Assembly: GCA_030705945.1 (NCBI GenBank)
Contig: JAUZPS010000178.1
Location: 1 to 8,439 of the forward strand
Direction: 5' to 3'
DNA length: 8,439 nt
DNA from: Bacillota bacterium
GTDB lineage: Bacteria; Bacillota; Clostridia; Acetivibrionales; DSM-2933
Shown here: positions 6,012 to 8,439 of the stretch, in pieces
Layout of the letters: each line of letters opens with the position of its first letter
How positions within the stretch are numbered: the stretch's first letter is position 1
Notes under the pieces: generated by a model
What the model was told of the DNA's origin: nothing
Seen by the model: only the letters and a program-made list of their open reading frames with translations
Databases searched by the model: none
Position numbers and translations under genes: made by a program

Positions 6012-8249
6012 ATGAAAAGAAGAGTTTTTACAGTTTTACTGGCATTTATTGTTGTTATAACTTCAATAAATATGTCAGGCGCAGCGGCGGTTCAGAATCT
6101 GGATTTGGCCAACAAATTAAAAAGCCTGAACTTGTTTTTGGGCAGCGATACTGGTTTTGATCTCGATAAAGATCTTACCAGAGAGCAATCTATTGTAATG
6201 GTTTTAAGGTTATTAGGTCTTGAAAAAACAGCTAAGGATCAAAAACTGAAATCCTCGTTTTCAGATATTCCGTCTGGAAATTGGGCCGAGAGTTATGTAG
6301 CATATGCTTATTCAATAGGAATTACCGCTGGTATCGATAAAAACAGATTTGGCGCGGGAATGAAAATAACAGCAAATCAATATGTTACATATGTATTAAG
6401 ATCTTTGAGTTATGACGATTCAAAGGGAGATTTTAAATGGGATGAATCAATAGATAAAGCCGTAAGTATCGGACTTCTATCTTCAACTGAAGGCAAATAC
6501 TATAAATCAAAACAGAACATATTAAGAGATGATGTTGTTTCAATATCATATAATGCTTTATTAACCAAACTTAAGGGTTCGGAAAAAACGCTATTGAGAA
6601 AACTTGTGGATTCAGGTGTAATCAAATTGGAACAGGTAACTGCTCTTAAGGATAATCTCCTTACTAATGCCGTTACATCGTACAGCACGCCGACAAATAC
6701 ACCTACAAATACGCCTACCCCGACTCCTACAATAGCTGCTAGAAGCGCTTTTACACAGATTGAAGCGGAAAGTTATAACAACTGTAAGGATGTTGAAACA
6801 GTAAATTGCTCCGAAGGCGGTAAGGATATTGAGTGGATAGAAAATGGCGATTATTCAGAATATGATAATGTTGATTTTTCAAATGGAGCCAACAGTTTTG
6901 AAGTCAGATATGCAAGCGGAGCTTCAGGCGGATACATAGAAATAAGATTGGATAATATCAACGGAAAGCTTGTAGGAACATGTTCGATTCCTACTACAGG
7001 CAATTGGCAGACATGGATTACGAAAAAGATTGATATCACCAATACAACAGGAATACATAACTTAATTCTTAAATATACGGGAGGAAGCGGTTACTTATTC
7101 TCTGTGAACTGGTTCAGATTTTATCCCACAACCACAACTCCAACCGCCGCTGCTTTTGCCGATAACTTCAACGACGGCAACGCAGTAGGATGGAATACAT
7201 ATAATGGCACTTGGAAAACTGAGGATAATAAATATACAGTCAATCCAAACGGCGAAGCGAAATCTGTTGCAAACGGAACTAATTTTACAGATTTTACATA
7301 TTCAGCAGATGTCACTATAGGCACTTCCGGCAACGCGGGTATAATATTTGATGTAACCAATCCTGCAGCAGGGACTTACGCGTTTAATGGTTACTATGTC
7401 AGTATTGACGCAAATATTGATAAGCTTGAATTATTCAGAATTTCATCGGGCGCCTCAACTTCTATTGGTTATGCATGGGTTACAATAAACCCTTATACTG
7501 TTTACAAATTAAAAGTTATAAGAGTTGGAACTTCAATAAGAGTATATTTGGATGACATGAATTCAGCCAAAATAGATGTTGTTGATGGCTCATATACATC
7601 AGGCGCTATAGGTATTAGAGCTGTTGATAATTATGCTGAATTTGACAATATTTCAGTTAATTACAGCTATATTACGCCTACTCCTACCGTTACTCCGACA
7701 CCGACTTCAGTATATAGAACACCGGAAAATCCTGCTTATACTGTAAATGGCGTTGATGTTAAGTATTATGAAGGATATTGGGAAAGTTTGCCGAATTTTG
7801 GTGGGATGACTTCTACTGGTTCAGCAATTTTGAATAATTTTGTAATCAAAACCTCAAAAGCCAATTATGGTTACTCATATTCAGGTTATATAAATATTGC
7901 AACTGCTGGTAACTATACCTTCTACACTAAATCCGATGATGGAAGCAGGTTTTATATTGGAAGTACATTGGTTGTAGATAACGATGGCAGACATGAAATG
8001 AAGGAAACAAGCGGGTCAATTTATCTTGCCGCAGGAAAACATTATTTTACGCTTAACTACTTTAACAGGGATGGGGAATATGGCTTAGAGGTAAGGTACT
8101 CCAGTCAGGGAATCTCAAAGACATTAATTCCGGATTCAATTTTATTTAGAGCAACAAGCGCTCCAACACCAACAAGTACGCCAACAAATACTCCAACTAA
8201 CACTCCAACAAATACTCCTACTCATACACCAACGCCGACGCCAAGGTAA
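6012..8249 (+). CDS. Secreted S-layer-homology protein with CBM6, LamG/CBM66-like and PA14 domains
   Basis: Predicted cell-surface carbohydrate-binding protein, 745 residues. Residues 1-26 are a signal peptide (MKRRVFTVLLAFIVVITSIN then SGAAA). Three SLH-like repeats follow (about 28-72 with GFDLDKDLTREQSIVMVLRLLG; 83-134 with FSDIPSGNWAESYVAYAYSIGI; 141-188, more degenerate), normally anchoring to pyruvylated secondary wall polymer. After a Thr-Pro-Asn linker (226-240) comes a CBM6 (247-371: IEAESY, GYIEIRLD, NWQTW, VNWFRF). A concanavalin-like LamG/CBM66-type domain (381-552) with DNFNDGNAVGWNTYNGTW comes next, then a second Thr-Pro linker (555-566). A PA14 domain (578-713) has VKYYEGYWESLP, YTFYTKSDDGSRFYI and DNDGRHEM. 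The protein ends in about 30 residues of Thr-Pro repeat and a stop. No catalytic or dockerin domain is seen. Likely roles are adhesion to polysaccharide or surface scaffolding. It lies 96 bp after the PyrE-like gene. Confidence 0.9.
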   Translation: MKRRVFTVLLAFIVVITSINMSGAAAVQNLDLANKLKSLNLFLGSDTGFDLDKDLTREQSIVMVLRLLGLEKTAKDQKLKSSFSDIPSGNWAESYVAYAYSIGITAGIDKNRFGAGMKITANQYVTYVLRSLSYDDSKGDFKWDESIDKAVSIGLLSSTEGKYYKSKQNILRDDVVSISYNALLTKLKGSEKTLLRKLVDSGVIKLEQVTALKDNLLTNAVTSYSTPTNTPTNTPTPTPTIAARSAFTQIEAESYNNCKDVETVNCSEGGKDIEWIENGDYSEYDNVDFSNGANSFEVRYASGASGGYIEIRLDNINGKLVGTCSIPTTGNWQTWITKKIDITNTTGIHNLILKYTGGSGYLFSVNWFRFYPTTTTPTAAAFADNFNDGNAVGWNTYNGTWKTEDNKYTVNPNGEAKSVANGTNFTDFTYSADVTIGTSGNAGIIFDVTNPAAGTYAFNGYYVSIDANIDKLELFRISSGASTSIGYAWVTINPYTVYKLKVIRVGTSIRVYLDDMNSAKIDVVDGSYTSGAIGIRAVDNYAEFDNISVNYSYITPTPTVTPTPTSVYRTPENPAYTVNGVDVKYYEGYWESLPNFGGMTSTGSAILNNFVIKTSKANYGYSYSGYINIATAGNYTFYTKSDDGSRFYIGSTLVVDNDGRHEMKETSGSIYLAAGKHYFTLNYFNRDGEYGLEVRYSSQGISKTLIPDSILFRATSAPTPTSTPTNTPTNTPTNTPTHTPTPTPR
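8161..8246 (+). repeat. Thr-Pro-coding 12-bp tandem repeats at the gene's 3' end
   Basis: Units of the type CCAACAAATACT and variants (CCAACTAACACT, CCTACTCATACA) encode P-T-N-T. Similar, shorter tracts at 6687-6731 and 7674-7709 encode the internal linkers. The 3' copy runs to the stop codon with no domain after it. Such repeats are prone to slippage, so the copy number may vary. Confidence 0.75.
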
Positions 8250-8292
8250 GTAAGGAAAAAGGCAAGGATGGAAATATAAAATTTGTCAAAGG

Positions 8293-8334
8293 CTGTTCTA
8301 TATATTTTGCAATAAACATTGTACATCAGAACAG
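8293..8334 (+). repeat. Weak inverted repeat before the terminator
   Basis: CTGTTCT (8293-8299) and AGAACAG (8328-8334) pair perfectly over 7 bp around a 28-nt AT-rich loop, within the 3' untranslated region of the SLH gene. It may add 3' structure to the mRNA; a chance match cannot be excluded. Confidence 0.35.
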
Positions 8335-8344
8335 TTCAGTATCT

Positions 8345-8388
8345 AAAAAACTCCTCAGTTTTGTCATTTGAAACTAGAGGAGTTTTTT
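8345..8388 (+). terminator. Strong intrinsic terminator downstream of the SLH gene
   Basis: AAAAAACTCCTC (8345-8356) pairs perfectly with GAGGAGTTTTTT (8377-8388), 12 bp. The stem continues inside as AGTTT (8357-8361) with AAACT (8371-8375), with one bulged A (8376). The right arm ends in six T. The matching A-tract on the left arm means it could terminate transcription from both directions. It closes the plus-strand cluster about 95 bp after the SLH stop codon. The remaining 51 bp (8389-8439) hold no supportable gene; a six-codon minus-strand tail ending TAG near 8419 could be the end of a convergent gene but is too short to call. Confidence 0.92.
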
Positions 8389-8439
8389 CTGATAGATGAG
8401 CTCTTAGAAAGCGCAAAACTATATTACATTAATTAGCTC

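Noticed and set aside
8250..8330. Frameshifted C-terminal domain after the SLH gene
   Set aside because: One alternate frame stays open to about 8370, but its translation (SKEKGKDGNIKFVKGC...) shows no resemblance to a dockerin, CBM or other surface module.

Overview
The window is AT-rich, with strong GGAGG ribosome-binding sites. It looks like a cellulolytic or biomass-degrading member of the Clostridia (Bacillota), similar in style to Acetivibrio/Ruminiclostridium. This rests on a SigI/RsgI sigma/anti-sigma pair, an S-layer-anchored protein with a CBM6 module and Thr-Pro linkers, and a class 1B-type dihydroorotate dehydrogenase. The species assignment is inference.

Layout, left to right. 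(1) Positions 1-540, plus strand: the 3' end of an acidic, repeat-rich protein that begins outside the window. (2) Positions 541-778: a convergent intergenic stretch filled by two very long imperfect hairpins (553-657 and 654-753), whose loops share a 6-nt complementarity. (3) Positions 779-3140, minus strand: a two-gene operon, sigI then rsgI, overlapping by 8 bp. RsgI has the cytoplasmic anti-sigma domain, one membrane helix, the conserved Asn-Pro segment and two tandem FN3-like extracellular modules. (4) Positions 3141-3370: a divergent promoter region of 230 bp. (5) Positions 3371-5915, plus strand: pyrD, a histidine phosphatase and a PyrE-like phosphoribosyltransferase homologue with a degenerate PRPP loop, closely spaced and probably co-transcribed. 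(6) Positions 6012-8249, plus strand: a secreted SLH-CBM6-LamG/CBM66-like-PA14 protein ending in a bare Thr-Pro tail. (7) A strong intrinsic terminator at 8345-8388.

How the parts relate. SigI/RsgI pairs in cellulolytic clostridia sense extracellular polysaccharide through the RsgI C-terminus and release SigI to transcribe carbohydrate-active genes. Here the sensor carries an FN3-like pair instead of a recognisable CBM or enzyme. The nearby SLH-CBM6-PA14 protein is a plausible kind of SigI-regulon product, but no SigI promoter could be recognised with confidence. The pyr-like trio is metabolic. PyrD has no adjacent pyrK, and the PyrE-like protein may not be a working orotate phosphoribosyltransferase. 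The most unusual elements are the double hairpin at 553-753, the PyrE-like protein and the double-module RsgI.
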